Assembly: GCA_037349315.1 (NCBI GenBank)
Contig: JBAIAC010000001.1
Coordinates: 37,510,001 to 37,574,000 of the forward strand
Direction: 5' to 3'
Length of the DNA stretch: 64,000 nt
Origin: Chelydra serpentina
Taxonomy: Eukaryota; Chordata; Testudines; Chelydridae
Part shown: piece after piece, positions 55,501-59,559 of the stretch
Layout: each line of letters begins with the position of its first letter
Position numbering within the stretch: position 1 is the first letter of the stretch
Notes under the pieces: model-generated
Databases searched by the model: none
What the model saw: the letters and a program-made list of their open reading frames with translations, nothing else
Told to the model about the DNA's origin: nothing
Translations under genes and position numbers: made by a program

Positions 55501-58383
55501 GCCCAAAACGTAGCTTCACGCACCTGATTTAATTCAAAGGTAAGACATTAACCCATGTTTGAAAGAAGTGTGACTTTATTCCACCATTGGTAAATGCACA
55601 TGCCACTGGTAAGTCAAATTCATAATTGTGGAACTCCAGCTCTGCCTTTCTGTGTATGGAACACTGTTTCCACATAAAGTCTGAATTCCTTTTGTCTGGG
55701 TTTAGACGATTAGGGGGGAAATGATCCGAGAATCTCTCTAAACTCCCTCTGATACATGTGTGCTTTTGGGAAAAAGGGAGAAGGCCCAGCTGAAGCCTGT
55801 ACCACACCTATGTGGGAGAGAGGAAGCTGCTGAGAGACCTCATAGGCCCTTCTGGAGAGCCAGAGAAAGGCAGATGAAGTTCTAAAATTGAAGTGGGAAA
55901 GAGAATAGATCCCCCACATTCCCACAGCCAGAGTATAAGTCTGCAGGTGTGTGCATGCACATGCGCACACTAGCAGTGATAATCAGTTTTTGAACACTGA
56001 TTATGGAGCTTTAAATAAGATCATTCCATTGAAATCACCTAAAAATCAACAAGCCCAGTAACAAAATACACCAAGAATAAATTGTCATAATACTTTCAAT
56101 GGGAATAAGTAATCCATATTAACATTCTCTCATTCTTTTTCTTTACTTTTACCTGGACGCTTTAAAAAAACAAAAAACATAAAACAAAGACAATTTTTAT
56201 TGCTATAAAACTCTGTTCCAAAATTCTGATTTTTCTGTGAGGCAAAAATTATACTCTATCACAGTTGGCAGATACAGTGCATGCTGTAATTTATAAAATT
56301 TTGGGGTAGACGAAAGTGCTAGAATGACGACGAGATGAAACTAAAAATTTAATTTAGACTCTCGAGCTTACATTTAGAGTTTCACAAATGTTGGAAAAAA
56401 GATGACAACATCATCTCAGCTCACATGTAAAGTACTGACAGCCAATGGAAAACTGAGCAATATTTCAATGATATATGCGCTAGATAAGATAGAGTACATG
56501 CTAATAATTTACATTTTTAATGTAGCTTGTGCTAAAGGATGACATCCTTACCTTTCACACTGTGCTAAATGAATAATGAATGATGATACATTCTGGAGAC
56601 AACTTCAGTTTTTAAAGCCAATACTGAGACTTATTCAAGCTGAAAATTTCAGAGGTAAATTTGATCACAGTGAATGGTAAATTTATCAAAAGTGTTGATG
56701 CAATAAAGCCACTGAACCTTTCAGTTCTTCTGTTACAGAGAAGTTACTTAACAGTAATGGTAATTCTTGGAGAGCATTATATCAATATTCACATTATTGG
56801 AATAAATTTTTCCTAGGCTTGCAAGCTTGGAATCTTCCAGAGAGCAGAACTTGGGCCATTCACCCTCTCATGCCTCCTCACCTTATGTATGTCTCCAAGG
56901 GTGTAAAAAGGAGGAGTGGTCCCAACTATCCTTCAGAAGATACAGGCAGAGAGTGTGACTATGTAGAAGCAACACTTTTGAAGAACTACAATAACTTGTA
57001 AATACTTTCTTTTTCTTCCTTCGGGTGCCTCTGGTCTTAAAGTCTATGAGTTTGAGAGTCAGGGAGGAGACAGAACGGGGTATCTTACCATATATTCACT
57101 GGGCCCAACCACCAAGTTAGCTCTCCTAGGACTTGGGGCAGGACTGTCGCCTTTTTTGTCCATGGAGTATCTGGCTAAGGTGTACACGAACCTCAGCCAC
57201 AGTTGTAAGGGCTGAAGATTAAATCTGGCAAATGGTGTCACATACTTACATGCCAAAACATGGCATAAAAGACGCACATATATATGCAGGGGAGCTCAAG
57301 GTAGCCCAGGGCGCATGTGTGGCCCCACTGGCCACTGCTACTCAAAAATTTCCAGTCTTGTGGACATGAAGTGCATGTACACCTATAACAGAATCCACAG
57401 TAACACCAATGTGCAAAAAAAAAAATCATGATTCCCTCTGGATCTCATCCTTACTGACAAGCTCCAAAGGCTTTTCTTCAGAAGTGAATCTTCTGGGGAG
57501 AGCCCACTTATAAGGTGGGTCCTTCACCTATAAGCAGCAGGCAAGGCACGCATGTCATCTTTCTTTCAAAAGATATTGAGCCAGGGGAGTTGCCCGCAAT
57601 TGCTCTGACTGCTCTACTCCCTCTTCTGAGGGAGGGAGCTTATTTAGCAGCTCCTACCTTCAACTTGGCAGCAGGACATGCATAGACCTGTAAGAGTTAG
57701 GTTTGTCTTGTTGCAGCCCAGCAAGAATAAAGTTAGGGAAAATGGAAGGTTTAAGCCCCCAAACACTTGCTTAGCACCAATCTTTTCTACCGGTGAGTAA
57801 CTACTACTAAAGCAGGACAATATCCAAACATACCAACTTATTTTGGAAGTTTCAAGTTTATTATTTAACTTCTGGTAAGAGGAATGTACGGTAAAACAAA
57901 ATACATAAAAATGAAACCTAAATCTCAATTAAACTGATAGATTGTAGTCCATAAACCATTGGTAAAAATAAATTTAATTGAATGACATAAGATGTTATGA
58001 AGAATGACCTTAAAACCTAGCAGAGGCAATAAAATGGAATACTGTTTTATCACTTTGCACTGTGGCACAGAGATATTTATCTTTGCATCTTTTGTTTTTT
58101 CTAAAATTAATAATAAATGCACCAAAAACACTTTACAGGAAAGCTCAGGAGAGATTACAATGTTTTCTGTACCTCAATCGGTTGGTATAGGTATCCACAC
58201 ACGTCTTCATTTTAGCCAATAAAGTGCCAACAGAAGCTTGAGATTCCAACTGCTCTTCCTCCTCTTCTTCGTTTTCCCCAGACAGAGGCAGTAGCAGCGG
58301 CACCATAGAGGTGCAGGAGGCAATAGCACGGAGCAACTCTAGCAGAGCTCTGTAGAGAGGAACGTGCCTGGCCATATCCAAAA
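10420..58383 (-). CDS. BIRC6: BIRC6 (BRUCE/apollon) C-terminal portion, nine spliced exons
   Basis: BIRC6 is a very large (about 4,850 residues in mammals) inhibitor-of-apoptosis family protein that acts as a combined E2/E3 ubiquitin ligase on membranes and at the cytokinetic midbody, restraining caspases, SMAC and autophagy factors. Joined on the minus strand, exons 58383-58173, 49478-49333, 47428-47318, 41172-40955, 39526-39365, 37231-37154, 26267-26079, 12385-12251 and 10599-10420 total 1,430 nt. They read through in frame to a TGA at 10422-10420, giving 475 complete residues. All visible introns are GT...AG and the phases match (split codons for V, R, E and D, then phase 0). The protein is nearly identical to mammalian BIRC6 as I know it, including the UBC motifs around [17 protein letters not shown] and VCLSILNTW. 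The BIR domain and most of the protein lie upstream of this window. I see no frameshift or premature stop, so the gene looks intact here. Confidence 0.97.
10600..12250 (-). other. BIRC6 last intron
   Basis: The intron is 1,651 bp and GT...AG on the minus strand. It contains a non-autonomous hAT element (11067-11611) and AT-rich sequence with a TA-rich stretch at 11025-11040. Nothing else recognised. Confidence 0.9.
11067..11611. mobile_element. non-autonomous hAT-like element with 8-bp target duplication
   Basis: Left end CAGGGGTGGGCAAACTTT and right end TTTGCCCACCTCTG are terminal inverted repeats. The flanks are CTCTAATC (11059-11066) and TTCTAATC (11612-11619), an 8-bp target duplication with one change, as expected of hAT transposition. 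The interior is GC-rich (C-rich on the plus strand in its left half) and makes spurious long frames. No transposase. Confidence 0.88.
12251..12385 (-). CDS. BIRC6: BIRC6 coding exon: post-UBC helix
   Basis: This 135-nt phase-0/0 exon encodes 45 residues, [20 protein letters not shown] through [19 protein letters not shown] to AAALK. It follows a 13.7-kb intron. The acceptor is CTTACAG and the donor CTTAAG|GTGAGG. The segment is predicted largely helical and basic, and forms the extension after the UBC core in BIRC6. The residue series matches the mammalian protein closely. Confidence 0.97.
12496..13164. mobile_element. non-autonomous hAT-like element (CAGTGGTTCTCAACC end)
   Basis: The left end CAGTGGTTCTCAACCTTTTTG is a classic hAT terminus, and the right end (ATTGAAAAACCCCG) is its decayed complement. 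The flanks AAGTAGAT (12488-12495) and ATACAGAT (13165-13172) share 5 of 8 bases, a decayed target duplication. The interior is G-rich and has no transposase. Confidence 0.75.
13800..14478. mobile_element. Harbinger-like MITE with TAA target duplication
   Basis: Ends GCCTAGGCTACACTTGCA and (complement) GGCCTTGGCTACACTTAC form terminal inverted repeats, flanked by TAA on both sides (13797-13799, 14479-14481). A 3-bp TAA duplication fits PIF/Harbinger transposition. The interior repeats AGCGCTG-type motifs and lacks a transposase. Confidence 0.75.
15621..15903. mobile_element. non-autonomous hAT-like element (CAGGGGTCTCAAACTC type)
   Basis: Left end CAGGGATCTCAAACTC and right end GTTTGAGACCCCTG are inverted repeats. 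The flanks AGATAGAT (15613-15620) and GGATAGAT (15904-15911) match at 7 of 8 positions, a hAT-type duplication. The interior carries the GAGGGCC / GGGCCGC blocks also seen in the CAGGGGTGGGCAA elements, so these families may share a source. Confidence 0.85.
16028..16250 (+). mobile_element. MIR-like CORE-SINE
   Basis: tRNA-derived head with an A box (GGTCTAGTGGTTAAGGG) and B box (AAGTTCAATTCCC). It is followed by the core and a tail reading GGGCAAATCACTTGG, CATCTGTAAAATGAGGAT and GGGTGTTGTGAGGATAAAT. That order is the MIR consensus as known from mammals and reptiles. Confidence 0.85.
16860..17080 (+). mobile_element. possible LTR 3' part
   Basis: Contains CTCCTCTTCGGAGACTGG followed by AATAAACCTGATTCAC, reminiscent of the R-U5 part of an LTR with a poly(A) signal. 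No partner LTR, TG/CA ends or target duplication were found, so this remains a guess. Confidence 0.25.
18753..19466. mobile_element. Harbinger-like MITE (GGGCTTGGCTACACTTGCA ends)
   Basis: Terminal inverted repeats GGGCTTGGCTACACTTGCA and (complement of the right end) GGGCATGGCTACACTTGCA differ at one position over 19 bp. The same TIR family bounds the element at 13800-14478. The flanking trinucleotides (TCT, ACT) no longer match. A guanine-rich run sits at 19126-19148. Confidence 0.75.
19905..20750 (+). mobile_element. Penelope-like retroelement fragment with GIY-YIG endonuclease remnant
   Basis: Between about 20000 and 20170 one frame, with a single stop, reads [11 protein letters not shown], a C-x-x-C segment, then [12 protein letters not shown] followed by [11 protein letters not shown]. 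This is the GIY-YIG endonuclease signature (VVYLIQC...GET...L..R) that Penelope-like elements carry after their reverse transcriptase. Downstream, past a nested insertion, the frame resumes with [13 protein letters not shown] and GVNRHTGF, also typical of the region. The 3' part has CTGAAGATGAGCTC...TTGAAAGC followed by GTTGGTCCAATAAAAG. The reverse transcriptase part is missing, so it is 5'-truncated. Confidence 0.75.
20172..20281. mobile_element. nested fold-back insertion in the Penelope fragment
   Basis: A 110-bp insertion flanked by TAAATCATCACTA (20159-20171) and TAAACCATCACTA (20282-20294), a 13-bp target duplication with one change. The first 60 bp are the reverse complement of the tail family seen at 21300-21355 (AAGCTTATG...GGTGCCAC); the last 50 bp are in direct orientation and end CTACCCCTCTGATAC. 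An 11-bp inverted overlap joins the two halves. Confidence 0.75.
21205..21390 (+). mobile_element. Penelope-type 3' tail insertion with 34-bp inverted arm
   Basis: A 186-bp insertion bounded by perfect 12-bp direct repeats AACTTTTCATGA (21193-21204 and 21391-21402). The first 34 bases (21205-21238) are an exact reverse complement of 21322-21355, so the 5' end is an inverted copy of internal sequence. It ends with CAGACTAACACGCCTACCGC, the same 3' end as the 20172-20281 insertion. The structure suggests reverse-transcription-primed insertion with 5' inversion. Confidence 0.8.
21272..21309 (+). ncRNA. hammerhead-ribozyme-like fold in the retroelement tail
   Basis: The order CCGAAGA (21272-21278; the canonical core is CUGANGA), a 6-bp stem GTGGGT/ACCCAC closed by ATTC (280-295), GAAA (296-299), and a short stem AGC/GCT closed by TTAT (299-308), then T309, matches the layout of a minimal type-I hammerhead. 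The core U4 is C in this copy and position 17 is U. I cannot find a convincing stem I. Hammerheads are known from Penelope-like elements, so this is probably a decayed copy and not active. Confidence 0.4.
24362..26043 (+). mobile_element. CR1 LINE, decayed, endonuclease part plus 3' part
   Basis: A plus-strand frame at 24515-25063 (182 codons) reads [16 protein letters not shown], then [21 protein letters not shown] and GESDHE, the second half of the CR1 apurinic endonuclease. The following reverse transcriptase is largely deleted; sequence resumes near 25560 with ALED-R-KIQND-like remnants and the CR1 3' blocks (GGCCTCAGCTGGAGTACTG, AGAGCAACAAAAATGATAA). The (ATTCTATG)-type tail is missing. 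It ends about 35 bp from the splice donor of the BIRC6 exon at 26079. Confidence 0.9.
26079..26267 (-). CDS. BIRC6: BIRC6 coding exon: UBC C-terminal helices
   Basis: This 189-nt exon encodes 63 residues from [20 protein letters not shown] to RNPSPCFKE. These are the C-terminal helices of the UBC fold, including the YFNEPGYE loop and the helix with [14 protein letters not shown]. The acceptor is CTCTCCACAG and the donor GAG|GTAGGT, both phase 0. A decayed CR1 LINE ends about 35 bases inside the downstream intron, so a repeat comes close to the splice donor without damaging it. Confidence 0.97.
26623..26718. repeat. perfect 34-bp inverted repeat with 28-bp loop
   Basis: Left arm 26623-26656 (TGGATTTTTAAGCAGTTTG...) is an exact reverse complement of the right arm 26685-26718. 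The sequence outside the arms diverges within a few bases. It could be a tiny mariner-type MITE (TA follows the right arm, TG precedes the left) or a local inverted duplication. Confidence 0.85.
26867..27162 (+). mobile_element. Harbinger-like MITE, copy 1
   Basis: Ends GGGCTGGTCTACACT and ...AGTATAGACGTACCC are inverted repeats, flanked by TAA on each side (26864-26866, 27163-27165). The interior has a perfect 19-bp palindrome arm GGTTCGATTTATCGCGTCT (27069-27087) with its complement at 27093-27111, and a CpG-rich part with GTCGAC sites. It matches the element at 39706-39963 in the opposite orientation. Confidence 0.85.
28655..28870 (+). mobile_element. MIR-like SINE, decayed
   Basis: Shows the MIR order: CAGTCTAGTGGGCTGAGCA (A-box region), GATCTTGAGCATACTGCTTAA, then GACTCAGTTTCTCCATCT. 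The tRNA B box is poorly preserved. Confidence 0.6.
29335..29440. repeat. short palindromic interspersed repeat
   Basis: Left end GGAATTTTCACAAGTGCTTAG pairs with the right end (complement GGGATTTTTCAAACACTTTC), with GAAGTCAATGGGAGCTG near the centre. MITE-like, no coding capacity. Confidence 0.55.
31065..31710 (+). mobile_element. L2/CR1-type LINE, C-terminal reverse transcriptase remnant
   Basis: Broken plus-strand frames read [12 protein letters not shown], then [18 protein letters not shown], and after the inserted SINE tail [16 protein letters not shown] followed by FTFP. This order (LQLVQNAAAR...ITPVL..LHWLPV..R and APRLWNSLP) is the C-terminal signature of L2 and related LINEs. It is interrupted by a SINE tail at 31399-31482 and has several stops. 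Confidence 0.7.
31399..31482 (+). mobile_element. SINE 3' end (CR1-like tail) inserted in the LINE remnant
   Basis: Reads TTGGGGATTGGATCCTGCTT, GGTTGGACTAAATGACCTCC, CCCTTCCAACCCTGATATT and ends CTATGATTCT. This is the LINE-derived tail of turtle tRNA SINEs and of CR1, truncated at its 5' end. Confidence 0.8.
34304..34482 (+). mobile_element. tRNA-headed SINE of turtle type
   Basis: The A box TAGCTCAGTGG (34315-34325) and B box GAGTTCAATCC (34345-34355) are well preserved but only 19 bp apart, so part of the tRNA head is deleted. It continues with GAGGGGGCCATTTAGGGATCT and ends in a LINE-like tail (GACTGGACTCGATGACC). The layout is that of chelonian SINEs. Confidence 0.85.
35583..35599 (+). 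repeat. (CA)n microsatellite
   Basis: An uninterrupted run of about eight CA units. Confidence 0.9.
36134..36407. mobile_element. MITE of the GGCCAGGTCTACACT family
   Basis: Left end GGCCAGGTCTACACT; interior GTGTGAAAAATCCACAC and TATACCGACCTAACCC; right end ACAAGCCC. The flanking trinucleotides TGA and TCA are close to TWA. The interior is shared with the element at 43346-43602 (GTGAAAAATCCACAC, GCCGACCTAACCC), so both belong to one family. Confidence 0.7.
37154..37231 (-). CDS. BIRC6: BIRC6 coding exon carrying the catalytic cysteine
   Basis: This short 78-nt exon encodes 26 residues, starting [17 protein letters not shown] and ending SSFLQ. The Cys at the second position (codon 37228-37226) is the thioester-forming residue of the E2 domain, and the CLSILNTW motif after it is typical of BIRC6 and UBE2O-like large E2 enzymes. 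The acceptor is CTACAG and the donor CAA|GTAAGC. It is phase 0 at both ends. It is too short and lacks a Met, so an ORF scan misses it; I found it by searching for the missing piece between the DGK and VLVSVQ exons. Confidence 0.96.
37232..39364 (-). other. BIRC6 intron between the catalytic-Cys exon and the UBC core exon
   Basis: The intron is 2,133 bp. It holds a poly(A) run (37494-37510) and a palindromic repeat with TAAATCCCATTTTCAAAA blocks (38426-38606). No other features recognised. Confidence 0.9.
38426..38606. repeat. palindromic interspersed repeat
   Basis: Direct and inverted copies of CCTAAATCCCATTTTCAAAA occur at 38464-38483 and 38570-38589, around a centre reading CCCTTGACTTTCAATAAG. 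A related sequence occurs at 3480-3640. Confidence 0.55.
39365..39526 (-). CDS. BIRC6: BIRC6 coding exon: UBC core with PADTPY, YFPQDYP and FNPNLY motifs
   Basis: This 162-nt phase-0/0 exon encodes 54 residues from [14 protein letters not shown] to [22 protein letters not shown] is the central beta-sheet of the UBC fold, and the FNPN segment stands where canonical E2 enzymes carry the HPN motif just before the catalytic Cys. The acceptor is ATAG at 39530-39527 and the donor GTAATG at 39364-39359. A translation read through the donor would give KVMCIELSS; that is intron sequence and should not be annotated. Together with the next exon it carries all catalytic elements. Confidence 0.97.
39706..39963 (-). 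mobile_element. Harbinger-like MITE, copy 2, inverted relative to copy 1
   Basis: Ends GGGTACGTCTATACT and AGTGTAGACCAGCCC, flanked by TAA (39703-39705, 39964-39966). It carries the same 19-bp palindrome arm (GGTTCGATTTATCGCGTCT) as copy 1 at 26867, read in the opposite orientation, and lacks about 35 bp near the right end relative to copy 1. Confidence 0.85.
40081..40363. mobile_element. MITE with GTCTACACTGCAGTTAAACACC ends
   Basis: Left GTGTCTACACTGCAGTTAAAC pairs with right GTTCAACTGAAGTGTAGATAT. The outermost GGGT / ACCC are also inverted. Flanks ACA and TTA do not match. Non-coding. Confidence 0.65.
40955..41172 (-). CDS. BIRC6: BIRC6 coding exon: entry into the UBC domain
   Basis: This 218-nt exon has a CTAG acceptor at 41176-41173 and a GTAAGC donor at 40954-40949. 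It starts with the last two bases of a split Asp codon and encodes [14 protein letters not shown], the conserved [14 protein letters not shown] block, and [19 protein letters not shown], then a five-Ser run and [13 protein letters not shown]. From RARRLAQEA onward it corresponds to the N-terminal helix and first strands of the ubiquitin-conjugating fold, where family members bind E1. It ends in phase 0, so the following two exons form a phase-0 cassette. Confidence 0.97.
42475..42570. repeat. short palindromic repeat
   Basis: CCCAATCCTCCAAACC at the left pairs loosely with GATTTATAGGACTGG at the right, around CCCATTGACATCAAATGG. MITE-like. Confidence 0.5.
43268..44218 (-). mobile_element. CR1 LINE 3' part, minus strand, interrupted by a MITE
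   Basis: Reverse complement of the CR1 3' end. It starts at its 3' terminus (AATCACAGAAATGCAGGACTG), is split at 43345/43603 by a Harbinger-like MITE, then continues with TTAGGAAGTTTTTCCTAATG, TTGTTGCTCTCCTCTGGAC and GTGGTGCCCAGAACTGG up to about 44218. Untranslatable. Confidence 0.88.
43346..43602. mobile_element. Harbinger-like MITE inserted in CR1
   Basis: Ends GGCCTGGCCTACACT and (complement of the right end) GGGCTTATCTCTACT, flanked by TAA on both sides (43343-43345 and 43603-43605). The interior matches the element at 36134-36407. Confidence 0.82.
44342..46044 (+). mobile_element. hAT DNA transposon, internally deleted, with fold-back ends
   Basis: The flanking 8-bp direct repeats TTCATGAC (44334-44341 and 46045-46052) are identical. 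Terminal inverted repeats are GAAGGCTGTTGATTAATC at the left and (complement) TAGGGCTGTCAAGCAATT at the right. Beyond the TIR, the left arm 44342-44862 is a diverged inverted copy of the right arm 45566-46044, including the last codons of the transposase. The middle holds the C-terminal half of a hAT transposase. A 45-bp direct duplication sits at 44913-44957 and 44977-45021. No N-terminal zinc finger or first catalytic residues are present, so it is non-autonomous. Confidence 0.9.
45029..45689 (+). pseudogene. hAT transposase, C-terminal fragment with one frameshift
   Basis: Two overlapping plus-strand frames join at about 45380-45400. The first (45029-45397) reads [14 protein letters not shown] and, after a basic helical stretch, ends among acidic residues. 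The second (to 45689) reads [54 protein letters not shown] and ends [11 protein letters not shown]. The WW...Y..L...A..YL, then P.E.LFS..G.I...KR..L pattern is the hAT family C-terminal dimerisation domain. The N-terminal half of the protein is absent and a frameshift breaks the rest. No sign of cellular domestication. Confidence 0.85.
46190..47065 (+). repeat. older interspersed repeat split by a solo LTR
   Basis: ATCTACGAGCCCAGTCACGG, then CTAGCTGCTGTACAGACACAG before the LTR, and CCCTATACAGTTTACAATTT, then GAAACAAGGAGACAATGTTG after it. The two halves read as one element once the LTR is removed. Confidence 0.5.
46276..46944 (+). mobile_element. solo LTR (TG...CA, 669 bp)
   Basis: Starts TGTGACAGGGTCGG and ends CCCCGCTACA. 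The flanks CTGTC (46271-46275) and CTGCC (46945-46949) form a 5-bp target duplication with one change. A TTATAAGGG TATA-like box lies at about 46826. It is GC-rich, with no internal retroviral genes, so it looks like a solo LTR of an endogenous retrovirus or LTR retrotransposon left by recombination. Orientation is inferred from the TATA box. Confidence 0.75.
47318..47428 (-). CDS. BIRC6: BIRC6 coding exon (seventh from the end)
   Basis: This 111-nt exon lies between an ...ATAACAG acceptor and a GTAAGT donor. It completes a split Glu codon, encodes 36 residues ([17 protein letters not shown] then [17 protein letters not shown]) and leaves one base for the split Asp codon of the next exon. The residues [14 protein letters not shown] form the helix that leads into the E2-like region. 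A lysine-rich stretch at the start continues the basic linker of the previous exon. No oddities in frame or splice sites. Confidence 0.96.
47429..49332 (-). other. BIRC6 intron with a tRNA-like composite repeat
   Basis: The intron is 1,904 bp. It holds a composite repeat (48118-49255, which runs up to within about 80 bp of the exon and partly beyond the splice donor region as read by composition) and otherwise AT-rich sequence. The repeat boundaries are uncertain. Confidence 0.85.
48507..48885. repeat. two convergent tRNA-like hairpin units
   Basis: Unit 1 (48507-48645) has a forward tRNA-like head (CCCAGTGGTTAGGGCACTC with B box AGGTTCAATTCCC) facing a reversed one (GATCTGAACTTAAG...GTGCCCTAGCCACGGG). 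Unit 2 (48745-48885) repeats the plan with TAGCTCAGCGGTTAAGGG and ATATTCAAATCCC, then GAGTGCCCTAGCCACTGGG reversed. Each unit can fold as a long hairpin. They lie inside a larger repeat of about 1.1 kb. Confidence 0.65.
49333..49478 (-). CDS. BIRC6: BIRC6 coding exon (eighth from the end)
   Basis: This 146-nt exon has a CAG acceptor at 49481-49479 and a GTAAAA donor at 49332-49327. Its first base completes the split Arg codon from the exon at 58173; 48 full codons follow ([13 protein letters not shown] near the start, [20 protein letters not shown] in the second half), and the last base starts a Glu codon. The first part is a basic, lysine-rich linker; the second is predicted helix ahead of the UBC domain. 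The donor lacks G at position +5 (GTAAAA), so it is somewhat weaker than its neighbours, but the reading frame and protein match leave no doubt that it is used. Confidence 0.96.
51102..51785. mobile_element. non-autonomous hAT-like element (CAGGGGTGGGCAAG type)
   Basis: Left end CAGGGGTGGGCAAGCATTT and right end TTTTCCCACCCCTG are inverted repeats. Flanks GACTAATA (51094-51101) and CGCTAATA (51786-51793) match at 6 of 8 positions. The interior has GAGGGCCACATCTGGG and GCCCCCGGGCCGTAG blocks. It is a sister of the element at 11067-11611. The GC-rich interior creates a 282-codon minus-strand frame that is not a gene. Confidence 0.87.
52943..53838 (+). mobile_element. 896-bp LTR-type element with short terminal direct repeats
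   Basis: Starts TGTAGCGAGGCGGTG, ends CCCCTCTACA, and is flanked by perfect GGCAC 5-bp duplications (52938-52942, 53839-53843). A 47-bp block at the start (52943-52989) recurs near the end (53773-53819), both ending GAGAGGGACGAGCC. Two TATA-like boxes (CATAAAAGCC near 53071, GTATATAAC near 53641) and a 71-codon frame at 53199-53414 lie between. It is either a solo LTR with internal repeats or a very short LTR element. Confidence 0.7.
53199..53414 (+). other. 71-codon open frame inside the LTR-type element
   Basis: An acidic, Pro/Glu-rich frame ([18 protein letters not shown] at the start, [11 protein letters not shown] in the middle). I do not recognise it. It might be the start of a gag-like protein or chance in GC-rich sequence. 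No domain is visible. Confidence 0.2.
58173..58383 (-). CDS. BIRC6: BIRC6 coding exon (ninth from the end)
   Basis: This 211-nt exon starts after a pyrimidine-rich ...CGTAG acceptor and ends at AG|GTAC. It begins with two bases completing a valine codon, then encodes 69 residues starting [17 protein letters not shown] and ending CVDTYTNRL, with the first two bases of an Arg codon completed by the next exon. The N-terminal half is a leucine-rich amphipathic helix. The middle is an acidic run of Glu residues (ENEEEEEEQ), a low-complexity linker that I expect to vary between species. This is the most upstream BIRC6 exon I could find in the window; the preceding exon must lie above 58383 and probably above 64000. 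Confidence 0.96.
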
Positions 58384-59270
58384 CTACGAGAGAGAAAACA
58401 AATATTTTATAAAATCAACAAAAGATAAAAATAATATACCTTCCAATCGGACCTTAAATGGCTGAAGACAATAGTCTGATTTTCCCCCTTATCCTCTCAT
58501 TCAATGAGAGTCAACCTTTTAGACGTGTCACAGTGCAAAAGAACAGAGAGAAAGTAGGGGAAAAACCTCAAAGTAACACACAGGGCCAAAACCAGTAGAC
58601 AAAGCTAAACCCCAATACAGAGACTGAAAAAAGTGAACAGAAAAAAATCCTAACTAAACTATGTTGTAAAATTACCCCAACACTAGACTTCACTTACAAG
58701 TATATTTTACCAAAGCTGGCATTGTATATGATGAAAATTTTACATGCATACATGTATTATAAAAGCAACTATAGGTAGAAATAAATATTTCATTAAAAAC
58801 CAAGGACTTCCAAATAATTCAAATATATGCACAGACTTTAAAAGATCTCGCCCCTCATGATATTTATTTTTCTTTTCCACTCATGAGTTCAATTATCTAA
58901 TGAATGTCATTTCTCAACTGAATTCCATATCATTATAGAAATCCTCAAAATGTAGCAATACTCAGATACTTTACACAGCTGCTTCCTCTGTCCCTAGGAC
59001 ATACTATTTTTAACAGCACTGCAAAGGAAAACTATTGCTCTAGTTCAGAGTATTCACAAATGAATGAGTTTATGATAAAATACATTTCTGCTTTCTCCAG
59101 CAAAAAAATTAACTGACAACTTGCATTAGTAAAAGGTTGAACCATACAGGAGCACTTTAATGTTTCATTTAGCACATCTTACCCTTGGAGCTAAGGCATA
59201 CTACAAGTTTTCATTTCTTATTACCAGTCCCTTAACTCTAAATAGGAGAAGATGAGACAACTAACATCCA

Positions 59271-59400
59271 TCCAAAATTATAGACTTGTAAGTCTGAAAG
59301 GGACCCCAAGTGATTATCTAGTCCATCTCTGAGGCAGGATTAAATATACCTAGACCATCCCTGAAAGTTGTTTAACCTCTTCTTTTAAACCACCAAGGAT
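59271..59400 (-). mobile_element. CR1 3' end, minus strand
   Basis: Complement of the CR1 tail: AAGTCTGAAAGGGACC, GATTATCTAGTCCATCTC, GAGGCAGGATTAAATATACC and TAGACCATCCCTGAAAG are in the expected reverse order. About 130 bp remains. Confidence 0.75.
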
Positions 59401-59559
59401 GGTGTCATGTTTTGGGGTGCAATCCAGACCAGTGAGAGGTGGGAGCGCTTTCTGAAAACCAAGCCATGGTCTCAAAATGGGCCCCAAGAATTGGAGACAC
59501 ACACACACAATCACTAGTCAGTTCTGAAACTCGTGATCTTCACACTTGATTTTAGATAT

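Larger units (their letters stand above)
49479..58172 (-). other. BIRC6 8.7-kb intron
   Basis: It carries a hAT-like element (51102-51785) and the 896-bp LTR-like element (52943-53838). The rest, including 53850-58100, has no repeat I can name with confidence. The GC-rich part at 56810-57660 may be an unclassified repeat. Confidence 0.85.
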